The notes: generated by a model from the letters alone, not told the origin. A stretch of DNA of 32,363 nt from Terriglobia bacterium (GCA_020072905.1 JAIQGB010000001.1:1-32363), one strand, 5' to 3'; shown: positions 17,771-26,139, counted from the first letter of the stretch. Numbers and translations: made by a program.

Positions 17771-20488
17771 ATGGTATTTCGTCGAATCTTCTCAGCCGTT
17801 GCGGTTGTGTGGGCTTTCACACCTTCTCTCTACCTCGCTCAGGACCGAATCCCATCCGCTGTGTACGAGCAGACCGATGCAGCTCTCCAGCAAGGTAAGC
17901 TGGCAGATGCGGAGCAGGTCTTGCGGTCTGCGCTTCGAGCACATCCTCGTGAAGTCCGTGCCTTGGGCCTCCTGGCGGTCATCCTCGATGCACAGAAGCG
18001 CTACGATGAGGCCGAAAGTGTTTACGCGCAGGCAGTGAGCCTATCTCCGGGCCTTGTGCCCCTGTTAAATAATCTGGGAAACCACTACCTGGCTCGCGGC
18101 GAGTTGGACCGCGCTCGGGACACCTACCTGCGTGTTGTGGCTATCGAGCCTGACTACCCTAACGCCAACCTGCAACTGGCGAAGCTGAGTGTGGCCAAAA
18201 AGCAGGGCGCGGCGGCGCTCAAGTATCTCAACCGTCTCCCGAGCGACGAGCAAGCGGGCCCCGCGGCCCGAATATTGCGCGCCCAGGCACTCCATCTGAG
18301 TGGCCGGCACGCGGCGGCTGAGCCCATCCTCCAAGAGCTAGAGAGACAAGCCACAAGCGACCCGCAAGTCGCCTTCTCGGTGGGAATTGTCTACGTCGAA
18401 TGGCAGCGTTTCGACGCGGCGGAGAAGGCCTTTTCCCTCGCACTCCGATCCGCCCCTACCGACTTTGACATTCTTTATAACCTGGGCCTGGCGGCGATCC
18501 GTGCAGGCCATCTGGAACGCGCTCAGGAGGTTCTGCAAATCGCTCTGCGCCAGCGGCCCGACGATGTTGACTGCATTTACGGCCTGGCGCGTGTCTACGC
18601 CGATCGGGCCCAGGAAGAGCAGGCGATGTTGCAGTTGGTTCGAGCCGAGCGGTTAGCCCCTGGCCGGGCAGATGTGTTGCTACTATTAGGGCGGGTAACA
18701 GAGAAACTCGGCTTTTTCGGGGATACGGCAACTGCCTATGACAAGTATCTCAAGCTGCGACCCAGCGACGATGTGGTGCGTCGCGAGCGGGGGTTCGCGC
18801 TGGCGCGAACGGCTAAGGTGAACGAAGGCCTTCGAGATCTCCAATCGTATGTGGAGAGACATCCGAAAGATGCGCGGGGCCTGTACGAAGTGGCCGTTGC
18901 GGAAACCCTTCATGAGCGCGAGAGGGCCCTGGCCCATCTCGATCGCGCCATAGAATTGGATGCCAACCTGCTGGAGGCGCGCCAAGTCCGAGCCTTCCTT
19001 AACTACCACAGGGGCAGACCTCTTGAGTCAGTAGAGGATTCGAAATTCATCCTCAAGCACGATCCAAAGAACTCTGCGGCCCTGGACATGCTCGGTGAGT
19101 CCTTCCTGCAGCTTGGACAAATTCAGGAAGCCATAGAGTCCCTCCGCCGATCCGCCGAACTTGCTCCCAGTGATTCCAAGATTCTCATGCATTACAGCCG
19201 CGCCCTGCTGAGGGCTAACCGCAAAGAGGAAGCCGCGGCCATCGTACAGAAGGTTAGGGAGCTGGGCCCGGTGGCAAAAAGTGGTAGACCCAACAGCGGG
19301 TTATTCGACTTCCTGAGTGAGCCCCCGATGGAGCGACAGGCTCGATATTTGGACAATCTGAATGCGCGCATTCGGATGAATCCGGCGGATGCTTCCCTGA
19401 AGCTTCAACTCGGGAAAGCGCAGCTTTCCGAAGGGCGAACGGAAGAAGCTCTAAAAACTTTCAGTGAGGTTCGCACTATGACCTCCGACCTTCGGATCCT
19501 TGCCGACTGCGGAAGAACGCTTTTGGCTAACGAGCAATACGCAGCGGCGCGCGAGTTCCTTGAGCCAGTGGTTTCATCCGAGCCCTCATCCACCGACGCT
19601 CGACTCGACCTTGCCATCGCCGTATTTCACACTGCAGGCCCGCAGGCTGGGATGGCGGAACTCGACAAGATACCTCCCGACCAGCATGGTGGAGATTACC
19701 TCCTGTTGAGGGCGCAGATGCTCGATACGCAGGGAAAGTTTGAGGAGGCATCAAAAACTCTGAACCGCGCCTTTCGCGCTGCGCCCACGCGCCCGGATCT
19801 CTACTTCCATGCCGCACTGTTCTTGATCAAGCACGAGGACTATGGCCAGGCCGCTGAACTCCTCGAACAGGCTTCGCGCATCCTGCCCGATGCTCCCGAA
19901 CTCCTGCTGATTCGGGCCATTGCTCAGGATATGCTTCGGCGGCCCGAGGAGGCCCAGAAGCTCCTCGCCGACATCCAAGCCCGTTGGCCGGAATGGTTCG
20001 AGCCTTATCTGATCAATGGCATCATCCTGGAGATTCGCTCCAAGTCGGCTCAGGCAAGATCGATGCTGGAGACCGCTATTTCCCTTGGGGCCGAGGATGC
20101 GGTGGCTTACTACTACATGGCCTTAGCCACCACTCATGCCACTCCAGAAGACACGGATAGCGCCCAGCAGAACATTGCCAAGGCACTCAAGTTGAGCCCT
20201 GAGGATCCCTATATTCAATCACTGGCCGGAAAGATCGCTTATATGCGAAAAGATTACACAGCCGCCCTGGGGCATCTGAACGCGGCACTGCGCTTGTGGC
20301 CTGACATGGTCGAAGCGCACCTGACCCTGAGTGCTACTTACCGGGCTCTCGGCGAAATCGACCAATCGGCCGCGGAGTTGAAGGAAGTACTGCGAATCAA
20401 GCAACAAAACCGCAGCGCAAGTGAAACGCCTCCCTTCTCGCTGAGGAATTTGCTCTTTTCCGTTCGCCCGCCTCGCTGTGCCTACTGA
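17771..20488 (+). CDS. Secreted tetratricopeptide-repeat (TPR) protein
   Basis: 905 residues, ATG at 17771. A ribosome site is weak (GAGGG ~14 nt upstream). Residues 1-24 (MVFRRIFSAVAVVWAFTPSLYLAQ) are a signal peptide without a lipobox. The rest is almost wholly TPR helical hairpins, for example VRALGLLAVILDAQKRYDEA, VPLLNNLGNHYLARGELDRA and AVAYYYMALATTHATPEDTD, with the usual W/L-G-Y-A-P pattern and well over a dozen units. TPR arrays are protein-binding scaffolds and have no catalytic residues. A periplasmic location next to an Oar-like receptor suggests a partner or assembly role for outer-membrane or secreted proteins, but that is inference. No enzyme domain is attached. Confidence 0.88.
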   Translation: MVFRRIFSAVAVVWAFTPSLYLAQDRIPSAVYEQTDAALQQGKLADAEQVLRSALRAHPREVRALGLLAVILDAQKRYDEAESVYAQAVSLSPGLVPLLNNLGNHYLARGELDRARDTYLRVVAIEPDYPNANLQLAKLSVAKKQGAAALKYLNRLPSDEQAGPAARILRAQALHLSGRHAAAEPILQELERQATSDPQVAFSVGIVYVEWQRFDAAEKAFSLALRSAPTDFDILYNLGLAAIRAGHLERAQEVLQIALRQRPDDVDCIYGLARVYADRAQEEQAMLQLVRAERLAPGRADVLLLLGRVTEKLGFFGDTATAYDKYLKLRPSDDVVRRERGFALARTAKVNEGLRDLQSYVERHPKDARGLYEVAVAETLHERERALAHLDRAIELDANLLEARQVRAFLNYHRGRPLESVEDSKFILKHDPKNSAALDMLGESFLQLGQIQEAIESLRRSAELAPSDSKILMHYSRALLRANRKEEAAAIVQKVRELGPVAKSGRPNSGLFDFLSEPPMERQARYLDNLNARIRMNPADASLKLQLGKAQLSEGRTEEALKTFSEVRTMTSDLRILADCGRTLLANEQYAAAREFLEPVVSSEPSSTDARLDLAIAVFHTAGPQAGMAELDKIPPDQHGGDYLLLRAQMLDTQGKFEEASKTLNRAFRAAPTRPDLYFHAALFLIKHEDYGQAAELLEQASRILPDAPELLLIRAIAQDMLRRPEEAQKLLADIQARWPEWFEPYLINGIILEIRSKSAQARSMLETAISLGAEDAVAYYYMALATTHATPEDTDSAQQNIAKALKLSPEDPYIQSLAGKIAYMRKDYTAALGHLNAALRLWPDMVEAHLTLSATYRALGEIDQSAAELKEVLRIKQQNRSASETPPFSLRNLLFSVRPPRCAY

Positions 20489-20549
20489 AAATGCCGTCCA
20501 ACCTGAAACCGTTGATGTTATCAGCCCCCGTTGTTAAACTCCTGTTTCC

Positions 20550-21572
20550 ATGTGCAACCTAATCTTCTTTCTTTTTGCCTCCTTCCGTTCCTGGTTCCAA
20601 AGCCGCCTCCGACTGCAAGCAGAGATCGTCGCCTTGCGCCAGCAGGTCATGGTCCTTCGACGGTCTCAAAGAGGATGTGTCCGCCTCCGTGCCACCGATC
20701 GTGTGTTCTGGGTGTGGCTGTGGTCGGGTTGGCGCTCGACGCTGGCAATCGTCAAACCGGAGACCGTAATTTCCCGGCATCGCAAAGGATTTCGTCTGTA
20801 TTGGACCTGGAAAAGTGGGTGCGGTATGCCCGGCAGGCCGGAGGTGTCTCAGGAAGCTCGAGACCTCATTCGGAAGGTGAGTATGGCGAATCCCTTCTGG
20901 GGAACTCCTCGTATCCATGGTGAGCTCCTCAAGCTCGGCATCGAGGTGTCGCAAGCGACGGTGGCCAAGTACATGGTTCGCCAACGCAAACCGCCCTCTC
21001 AGATGTGGCGCGCCCTCCTCAGTAATCATGTGAATAACTTGGTCTCCACTGATTTCTTCATTGTCCCCACTATCAGTTTTCGAGTCCTGTTTGTCTTCAT
21101 CGTTCTGGGCCATCAGCGGCGCCGGCTGCTTCATTTCAACGTAACCTCCCATCCCACTGCGGAATGGACGGCACAACAAATTGCCGAGGCCTTCCCGTGG
21201 GACAGTGCTCCACGATATCTGCTGCATGACCGCGATTCGATCTATGGAGATTCCTTTCGTCAAAGAGTGCGAGGCATGGGTACGCGTGAAGTCCTGACGG
21301 CACCGCGATCGCCTTGGCAAAATCCGTACGCGGAACGATTGATTGGATCTGTCAGGCGGGAGTGCCTGGACCACGTCGTCGTCCGGAATGAGACTGGTCT
21401 ACGACGGACTCTCAGCTCGTATTTCAACTACTATCTGAAGGCGCGCGCACATCTGGCATTGGGTAAGGACGCGCCTGAACCGCGAGCGATTCAACCGCCG
21501 AAACTCGGAGCCGTGGTCGAGATCCCGGAAGTCGGAGGCCTCCATCACCGTTACGAGCGGCGAGCCGCTTGA
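20550..21572 (+). CDS. DDE integrase-core transposase (IS-type)
   Basis: 340 residues. A predicted N-terminal helical part (RLRLQAEIVALRQQVMVLRR) and a helix-turn-helix region (WGTPRIHGELLKLGIEVSQATVAKYM, ~117-142) precede the retroviral-integrase-type catalytic core: Asp168 in STDFF, Asp227 in LLHDRDSIYG and Glu262 in NPYAERLIGS, followed by RRECLDHV. All three catalytic carboxylates are present and the frame is intact, so it may be active. The C-terminus EVGGLHHRYERRAA matches a common stand-alone integrase family in soil bacteria as I remember it. I found no terminal inverted repeats or target duplication by eye, so the borders of the element are not given. A short AGCGGC/GCCGCT inverted repeat overlaps its last codons (21556-21569). 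Confidence 0.85.
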   Translation: MCNLIFFLFASFRSWFQSRLRLQAEIVALRQQVMVLRRSQRGCVRLRATDRVFWVWLWSGWRSTLAIVKPETVISRHRKGFRLYWTWKSGCGMPGRPEVSQEARDLIRKVSMANPFWGTPRIHGELLKLGIEVSQATVAKYMVRQRKPPSQMWRALLSNHVNNLVSTDFFIVPTISFRVLFVFIVLGHQRRRLLHFNVTSHPTAEWTAQQIAEAFPWDSAPRYLLHDRDSIYGDSFRQRVRGMGTREVLTAPRSPWQNPYAERLIGSVRRECLDHVVVRNETGLRRTLSSYFNYYLKARAHLALGKDAPEPRAIQPPKLGAVVEIPEVGGLHHRYERRAA

Positions 21573-21923
21573 AGAGGTATTCCCTTCAGACGATTCTGTG
21601 TTTCCATCGGTTGGTGTAAAACCTTGGCTCTCAGCAAGAAGCCACGCGACGAATTCTGTTGTCTTCTGATTGGGACAAGTGAAAACCCCGCGATGACAAG
21701 AGCCCCATACGCAGGTTACCGAACCTGGAGCATCAGGTCCCGCGGCCTGGTCTTTTTCTTGGCTCAATCGATTTCTTGGTATCGACACCGCACGTACTTG
21801 TAAATCGAAAATGTGGCGAGTCCCATAGTTTCCCTCTTCTCCTAAGTACTGGAAAGTTGGGAGATCCACGGGATGTCTTAGGAAGATTTTAGGATGGCAT
21901 CTAACCCACTCATTCTAAAGGAC
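21573..21923. other. Spacer between transposase and tRNA-Ser
   Basis: About 350 nt with no recognised gene. The 156-aa minus-strand ORF that covers part of it runs antisense into the transposase and has no family motifs. It may include the right end of the insertion element, but no border repeat could be identified. Confidence 0.4.
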
Positions 21924-22017
21924 TGGCGGAGAGGGTGGGATTCGAACCCACGTGCCCGCTTTTGGCAGGCAAGACGCTTTCGAGGCGCCCCCGTTATGAC
22001 CGCTTCGGTACCTCTCC
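21924..22017 (-). tRNA. tRNA-Ser (anticodon CGA)
   Basis: Read on the minus strand: acceptor stem GGAGAGG/CCTCTCC, discriminator G and an encoded CCA (21924-21926). The D stem is CCG/CGG. The anticodon stem-loop is GGCGC-CTCGAAA-GCGTC with anticodon CGA at 21980-21982. The long variable arm has a 7-bp stem (TGCCTGC/GCGGGCA with one G-U pair) around CAAAA, and the T arm is GTGGG-TTCGAAT-CCCAC. The class II variable arm plus the anticodon identify serine (UCG codons). It lies 100 nt downstream of tadA on the same strand. Confidence 0.96.
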
Positions 22018-22020
22018 GCG

Positions 22021-22054
22021 GAAATCGAAAGTCGAAATTGGAAACTCGAAACTC
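22021..22054. repeat. Heptanucleotide direct repeat tract (GAAANTC type)
   Basis: GAAATC then GAAAGTC, GAAATTG, GAAACTC, GAAACTC: four degenerate 7-nt units after a 6-nt one, between tadA and the 5' end of tRNA-Ser. No inverted partner arm was found nearby. One of four short-period tracts in this window. Confidence 0.6.
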
Positions 22055-22116
22055 GCGGCGCCCCCGCAAACCGCCGGAGGTTGCATCCCCTCCAGCACCC
22101 CGAGCAGGGATGGCGC

Positions 22117-22614
22117 TCATCGTTGCTGAGGCTTCATCCTCCGGCGGCGAAAGAATTCGCGCAAGATCGCTGCGCAATCGTCCGTGAGTAATCCCCTTGA
22201 AATCTCGGCCTGATGATTGAGCTTTGGGTGGTTGAGGACCGTGAGCGCCGATCCGCTCGCGCCGGCCTTGGGGTCGCTGGCGCCGAAAACCACACGCCGC
22301 AACCGCCCCTGCACGATGGCGCCGGCGCACATCGCGCAAGGTTCGATTGTAACATACAGGGTGCAGTCGGGCAGACGGTAGTTGCCAAGTTTGCAGGCGG
22401 CGCGGCGCAAGGCGAGGATCTCGGCGTGGGCCGACGGGTCCTTCAGGTGAATGGGACGGTTGTGGGCGCGTGCCACGACACGTCCTTCGCGCACGACGAC
22501 GGCGCCGACGGGCACCTCGTCCTCTTCGAGCGCGCGCCTGGCTTCGCGCAGCGCGCGACGCATGAAAGCTTCGTCATGAGCAACCGAGCCGGCGTGGGGA
22601 CGCTTCCTCCGCAT
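22117..22614 (-). CDS. tadA: tRNA-specific adenosine(34) deaminase TadA
   Basis: 165 residues, ATG at 22614 with AGGAT shortly upstream. TadA converts adenosine 34 of tRNA-Arg(ACG) to inosine and is a zinc hydrolase of the cytidine-deaminase superfamily. Visible motifs: EVPVGAVVV, then HAE at 63-65 (zinc His and proton-shuttle Glu) and EPCAMCAGA with Cys93 and Cys96 as the other zinc ligands. FGASDPKAGASGS and LNH follow as in the family. Length is normal, with ~13 extra N-terminal residues before the usual start of homology; Met18 is an alternative start. tRNA-Ser(CGA) lies just downstream on the same strand. A tadA/tRNA-Ser neighbourhood is also known in Bacillus subtilis. Confidence 0.95.
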   Translation of the reverse strand: MRRKRPHAGSVAHDEAFMRRALREARRALEEDEVPVGAVVVREGRVVARAHNRPIHLKDPSAHAEILALRRAACKLGNYRLPDCTLYVTIEPCAMCAGAIVQGRLRRVVFGASDPKAGASGSALTVLNHPKLNHQAEISRGLLTDDCAAILREFFRRRRMKPQQR

Positions 22615-22785
22615 GTCTGCATCCTAACACGCCCGTGCGTTGACCGCAGGCGTTCGGGGTTCTCCCGGGGGAGACGAGATGTCCGCAGGCGGTGATGGCG
22701 GCTGGGCATTGCACCTCGGCGGATGAGTCGGTATAGTTATCCGGCCCAAAGTTTCGGATCTTCCCGGTAAGGAGGAATCATTCCC

Positions 22786-23709
22786 ATGAGTTCGATCAAC
22801 CGAAGAGATTTCCTGCGCAAGAGTGCCGCGGGTTTGGCCTCGCTCCCGGCGTTGGCAGCGATTTCCTGCTCGACGACGCCGGAGACCTCCACCGCGCCCG
22901 TGCAACCGGCGGCGCCCACGGGCCCGCCCTACGGCATTCCTGTGGGACTGCAGCTTTACACCGTGCGCGCCGAGTGTGAGAAGGATTTTGAGGGCACGTT
23001 GAAGCAGATCGCTGCGATCGGCTACAAGAACGTGGAAGTCTACGACTTCTACGGAAAGACAGCGGCGGATGTGAAGAAGCTCCTGGACGACAACGGGCTC
23101 AAGGCCCCCAGCGGCCACTGGCTTTTGCCCAAGCTCCAAAAGAGCCTGCCAAAAACCATCGAGGACGCCAAAACACTGGGCTGCGAATACATTGTCATGC
23201 CGATCTTTGATCCGCCGGAACGCAAAACCTTCGCCCAGTTCAAGCGCCACGCGGAGTTCTTCAACAAGGTTGGCGAGCAGTGCAAAAAGGAGGGCCTGTC
23301 GTTCTGCTATCACGACCACAATTACGAGTTCCAGAAGCACGACGATTCGACGATCTTCGACTACCTGCTCTCGGCGTTCGACCCGCAACTGGTGAACATC
23401 GAGATGGACTGCTTTTGGGTCACCCACGCGGGCTCTGATCCGGTGGCCTACATGGAGAAGTATCCGGGGCGCTTCCCGCTCTTGCACATCAAGGACCTCA
23501 AGGCGGGCAACGAGCCGACGACCACGCTGGATGCCAAGATGGGCCTGTTCGCGGAAGTCGGGCACGGCACGATCGACTGGAAGCGCATTTTCGCTGCGGC
23601 CCCCAAGGGGGGGCTGAAGTACTACTTTGTTGAGCAGGACTTCTGCGAGCGGCCGCCGCTTGAGTCCATCAAGATGAGCTACGACTATCTGAAGAGTCTG
23701 ACAGTGTGA
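22786..23709 (+). CDS. Sugar phosphate isomerase/epimerase-like TIM barrel, Tat-exported
   Basis: 307 residues, ATG at 22786 behind a strong AAGGAGGAA site. The N-terminus INRRDFLRKSAAGLASLPALAA is a twin-arginine signal. Cys28 (AAISCS) could be lipidated, but the lipobox is weak. After a Thr/Pro-rich linker (~29-50) comes an AP-endonuclease-2/xylose-isomerase-like barrel: VGLQLYTVR, IGYKNVEVYDFYG, CYHDHNYEF (175-183), IEMDCFWVTHAG (206-217), LLHIKDLK and VGHGTIDWKRIF. These acidic and His residues match the metal site of the family (inosose dehydratase, tagatose/psicose epimerase, hydroxypyruvate isomerase relatives). It probably isomerises or dehydrates a free sugar or cyclitol in the periplasm. 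The exact reaction cannot be told. It stands alone between tadA (divergent) and the convergent PilZ-like gene. Confidence 0.88.
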   Translation: MSSINRRDFLRKSAAGLASLPALAAISCSTTPETSTAPVQPAAPTGPPYGIPVGLQLYTVRAECEKDFEGTLKQIAAIGYKNVEVYDFYGKTAADVKKLLDDNGLKAPSGHWLLPKLQKSLPKTIEDAKTLGCEYIVMPIFDPPERKTFAQFKRHAEFFNKVGEQCKKEGLSFCYHDHNYEFQKHDDSTIFDYLLSAFDPQLVNIEMDCFWVTHAGSDPVAYMEKYPGRFPLLHIKDLKAGNEPTTTLDAKMGLFAEVGHGTIDWKRIFAAAPKGGLKYYFVEQDFCERPPLESIKMSYDYLKSLTV

Positions 23710-23899
23710 AGACGGAAGAAAGGAGTCAGGAGACAAGAGTCAGTAGAAAGAAGGAGGAAGACTGACGCTCCTGGCCACGACTTAATAGAGGGGAGAGGTC
23801 CGCGCCCTGTCGGAGGACCGGCCTTCAGCAAATTAAGAGAGGCCTCGGGGAATCTCGTCTGACTCCCGACATCTGACTCCCGACATCTGACTCCCGACA
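23708..23899. repeat. Heptamer repeat element with inverted arms
   Basis: Left arm 23708-23763: eight consecutive degenerate 7-mers of the type GRAGNCA (GAAGACG, GAAGAAA, GGAGTCA, GGAGACA, AGAGTCA and so on), starting inside the isomerase stop codon. Right arm 23858-23899: three exact copies of a 14-nt unit, TCTGACTCCCGACA, made of two 7-mers. The reverse complement of TCTGACT is AGTCAGA, so the arms are roughly inverted. They are separated by 94 nt with no gene. The element lies between convergent genes and might end transcription as a hairpin. Confidence 0.65.
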
Positions 23900-23914
23900 T
23901 CTTTTCTTCAAACC

Positions 23915-25981
23915 CTACCGCCGCTTTTTGGAGCGAGGGGTTTCCGTGCCTTCGGACTTCCGGGAGGCAGGCTGGGGTCCCAGCAGCATCTGACCCAGCG
24001 TACTGCGGAACATCTCGGTGGCTTCCGTGACCAAGTCTTCCTGTTTTTCCTTTAACTGCTCGGTAACGAGTTCCAGATTCTCGGCGCTGCGCTTGTCGAA
24101 CTCCGCGTCGGACTCCTCGAGCTGCTTCAGCATAAATTCGCGGATCTTCTCCTCAAGTTCTTTCTGACTCTTCTCGAGCAAGCCGCGGCCGGCCTGGTCA
24201 AGATGCGCCTGGAGTTCCTTCAGCAGGTTCTGGGCATCCTCGCGGACCCTTTCGAGCACCGTGGTGGAGAGTTGGCCGGCCTGCTCCTGGAGCGCTTCGA
24301 CGGAGGCCTGGAAGCTTCCGTCGAGCAATTGCGAGTAGGCGCCGAGCTTTGCCTGCGCCTGCTCCTCCCAATCCTTCAGAATCGTCGCTGCGGGCCCCCC
24401 TTCTTTTCCCAGCGTCTCCGTAATTTCTTTGACGACCAGTTCACACTGAGTCTTGAGCTGTGTGACGGCCCTATTCGCTGTGTCGTCGCCGACGAGTTGG
24501 ATCTGCTTCAGCACCGCCTGGCGCTGTTTTTCCAGGGCCTTCTGGAGATGCTCTTCCAGTTCATGAGCGCGCTGGTCCTGGAATTCCTGAAGCTGCTTGC
24601 GCACTTGGACGGGATAATCCTTGGCCACCTGTTTGGCGTCCTGCGTCAGGCCTTCGAGCGCGCTCTGCTTGGTCATTTCGAACTGCAGCCGTGTGTCGTC
24701 TACCAGGGTTTTCGCCACGGTCTGAAGTTCCGTCGCGAGCCGGCTGGCCGTTCCGGCGACGCGCTTTTCCAGATCGCGCGCTGCGGATTCGAGGAACCCC
24801 GCCGCCGTTTTCTGTAGCAGCGCTTCGACATCTCGGGCGCCCTTGTCGCGCGCCTCCCCGAGGGCCTTATCGATATGCCCTTGCAGCTCCCCAACCTGAG
24901 TCTGAAGCTTCTGCTGGAGTGTCTCCAAAGCGGACGCGGCCTGCTCCTCGATGGCAGTGCGCTGTTCCTGGGCTGCGTCTGCCAGTTTTCGCTCGAGCTC
25001 TTCCCCAGCTAACTGCACCCTGCCTGTCGACTGCTCCCCGGCGGCCTTAATAGAATCCAGGAGGCTTTCTGCCCGCTGCGCCACGTGTTCTTCCGCAAGC
25101 TTGTTGACGCGCTCCGCTTCGCGTTGCGAGAGTTCGCGGAGCTGCGCGGTGGCGCGCTCGATTTCCTCCTGGATTTGCTTCTGGAAATCCTGCAAGCCCT
25201 GGCGGAGTGCCGCATCGATTTCGCGGGTATCGATGGGGGCCTGTGGTGACGCGCTTCCTGTCGAAGCCGCCTGTGGAGGCTGCTGGACTTTCGCGAGCAG
25301 GGTTTCGATCCGCTGCTCGAAGCTGGCGAGCCGTTGCTCGAGCACCGGGGGGATCGACTGCTCCTGCGGGTGTGCTTCCGCACCCGAAAACAGTGGCCGA
25401 CGGCTGAGTTCCTGCGTGAGCTTACTGAACCCCACTTCGAGCTGCCGGAAGCGCTCTTCGAGGGCGTCGCGGGCCTCCGCAGCGACGGCGGGTGCTTCTG
25501 CCGCCTGCGGCGGAGGCGCTTCCTCGACGGCGGGTGAGGAAGGCATGGCTGTAGCTGCCCCTGCGGGAGGGGCCGGCATCTTTTCGAGCCGCTGGCCGCC
25601 TTCGCCGATGGGCGGGCCCTCCTGCCAGTCCTCCGGCGCGAAGTCGATCCCCCAGATGTTCTGCGCTTCGAACAATTGCACGCCGACTTCCTGGGGGTCC
25701 TTCGAGGATTTGCGATCACCCAGCCAGACGATGGTGGCCTTGGCCGAGCGGCCGAGTGCACGATTCTCGACCATGACTTCCGAGCCGAGCGCCAGCTCGT
25801 GGAACGTGATGACCTTCGCGCCTTGCTTGTTGATGATGACCGTGCGGGAGTTCTCTTTGAAGGCGCGGTCGCTCGCGTCCTTGCCGCTGAGGCTGATGGG
25901 AATGGCGATGGCGAGGCGGGTGCTGCGTCGTCCTGCAGCACTGGAAGAGTCGGTTTTGCCCTGCTTCAGGGGTATGCCCAT
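23915..25981 (-). CDS. PilZ-like domain fused to a long coiled coil
   Basis: 688 residues from the ATG at 25981. The track starts at an upstream ATG (26002) that lies inside the likely promoter. Residues ~17-120 resemble a PilZ domain: RRSTRLAIAIPISLSG supplies the arginine-rich opening, and VGVQLFEAQNIWGIDF ends the barrel. The second c-di-GMP motif (D/NxSxxG) reads NKQGAK, so binding of c-di-GMP is doubtful. A Pro/Ala-rich linker (~125-180) leads into ~450 residues of charged heptad-patterned helix (Glu, Gln, Lys, Ala rich, for example EELERKLADAAQEQRTAIEE), and the end is basic (SKKRR). There is no membrane segment or signal peptide, so it should be cytoplasmic, with a structural or polar-scaffold role possible. 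No enzyme domain is present. Confidence 0.8.
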   Translation of the reverse strand: MGIPLKQGKTDSSSAAGRRSTRLAIAIPISLSGKDASDRAFKENSRTVIINKQGAKVITFHELALGSEVMVENRALGRSAKATIVWLGDRKSSKDPQEVGVQLFEAQNIWGIDFAPEDWQEGPPIGEGGQRLEKMPAPPAGAATAMPSSPAVEEAPPPQAAEAPAVAAEARDALEERFRQLEVGFSKLTQELSRRPLFSGAEAHPQEQSIPPVLEQRLASFEQRIETLLAKVQQPPQAASTGSASPQAPIDTREIDAALRQGLQDFQKQIQEEIERATAQLRELSQREAERVNKLAEEHVAQRAESLLDSIKAAGEQSTGRVQLAGEELERKLADAAQEQRTAIEEQAASALETLQQKLQTQVGELQGHIDKALGEARDKGARDVEALLQKTAAGFLESAARDLEKRVAGTASRLATELQTVAKTLVDDTRLQFEMTKQSALEGLTQDAKQVAKDYPVQVRKQLQEFQDQRAHELEEHLQKALEKQRQAVLKQIQLVGDDTANRAVTQLKTQCELVVKEITETLGKEGGPAATILKDWEEQAQAKLGAYSQLLDGSFQASVEALQEQAGQLSTTVLERVREDAQNLLKELQAHLDQAGRGLLEKSQKELEEKIREFMLKQLEESDAEFDKRSAENLELVTEQLKEKQEDLVTEATEMFRSTLGQMLLGPQPASRKSEGTETPRSKKRR

Positions 25982-25990
25982 CTTCAGCGC

Positions 25991-26019
25991 ATTATAGGGC
26001 ATCGGTCAAATCGGCTCAA
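25991..26019 (-). promoter_or_regulatory. Promoter of the PilZ-like gene, likely leaderless
   Basis: On the minus strand: TTGAGC (26014-26019, 4/6), an exact 17-nt spacer, and perfect TATAAT (25991-25996). Transcription would start around 25982-25985, only a few bases before the ATG at 25981, which has no ribosome site. The mRNA would therefore be leaderless, and the upstream ATG at 26000-26002 would not be transcribed. Confidence 0.65.
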
Positions 26020-26139
26020 CTTTATTGGACTGATGCGTTCCGACTTGGCCGCGCCATGGTAGCTACCTGAGTAACCCCGCTCGGCTCCTCACGCGCTTGG
26101 GCCCAGGACAATGGCTCGAGGGTAAGGCCGATTCTCTCC

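Noticed and set aside
20559-21374. 271-aa minus-strand ORF
   Set aside because: Antisense shadow of the transposase, whose DDE residues are intact.
20489-21923. Complete insertion sequence with terminal repeats
   Set aside because: The transposase is clear, but no matching terminal inverted repeats or target duplication could be found by eye, so only the gene is annotated.
22018-22116. SRP RNA next to tadA/tRNA-Ser, as in Bacillus
   Set aside because: The conserved GGAAGCAGCC-like core is not present on either strand in the spacers around these genes.
22624-23736. 370-aa minus-strand ORF
   Set aside because: Antisense to the isomerase-like gene, which has a Tat signal, a strong ribosome site and metal-site motifs.
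23858-23899. Possible CRISPR array (three identical repeats)
   Set aside because: The 14-nt units are directly adjacent with no spacers and no cas genes are present; this is a tandem repeat.
24951-25997. 348-aa plus-strand ORF rich in Ser, Ala, Arg and Cys
   Set aside because: Antisense shadow of the repetitive coiled-coil gene; its composition reflects the complement of Glu/Gln/Lys codons.
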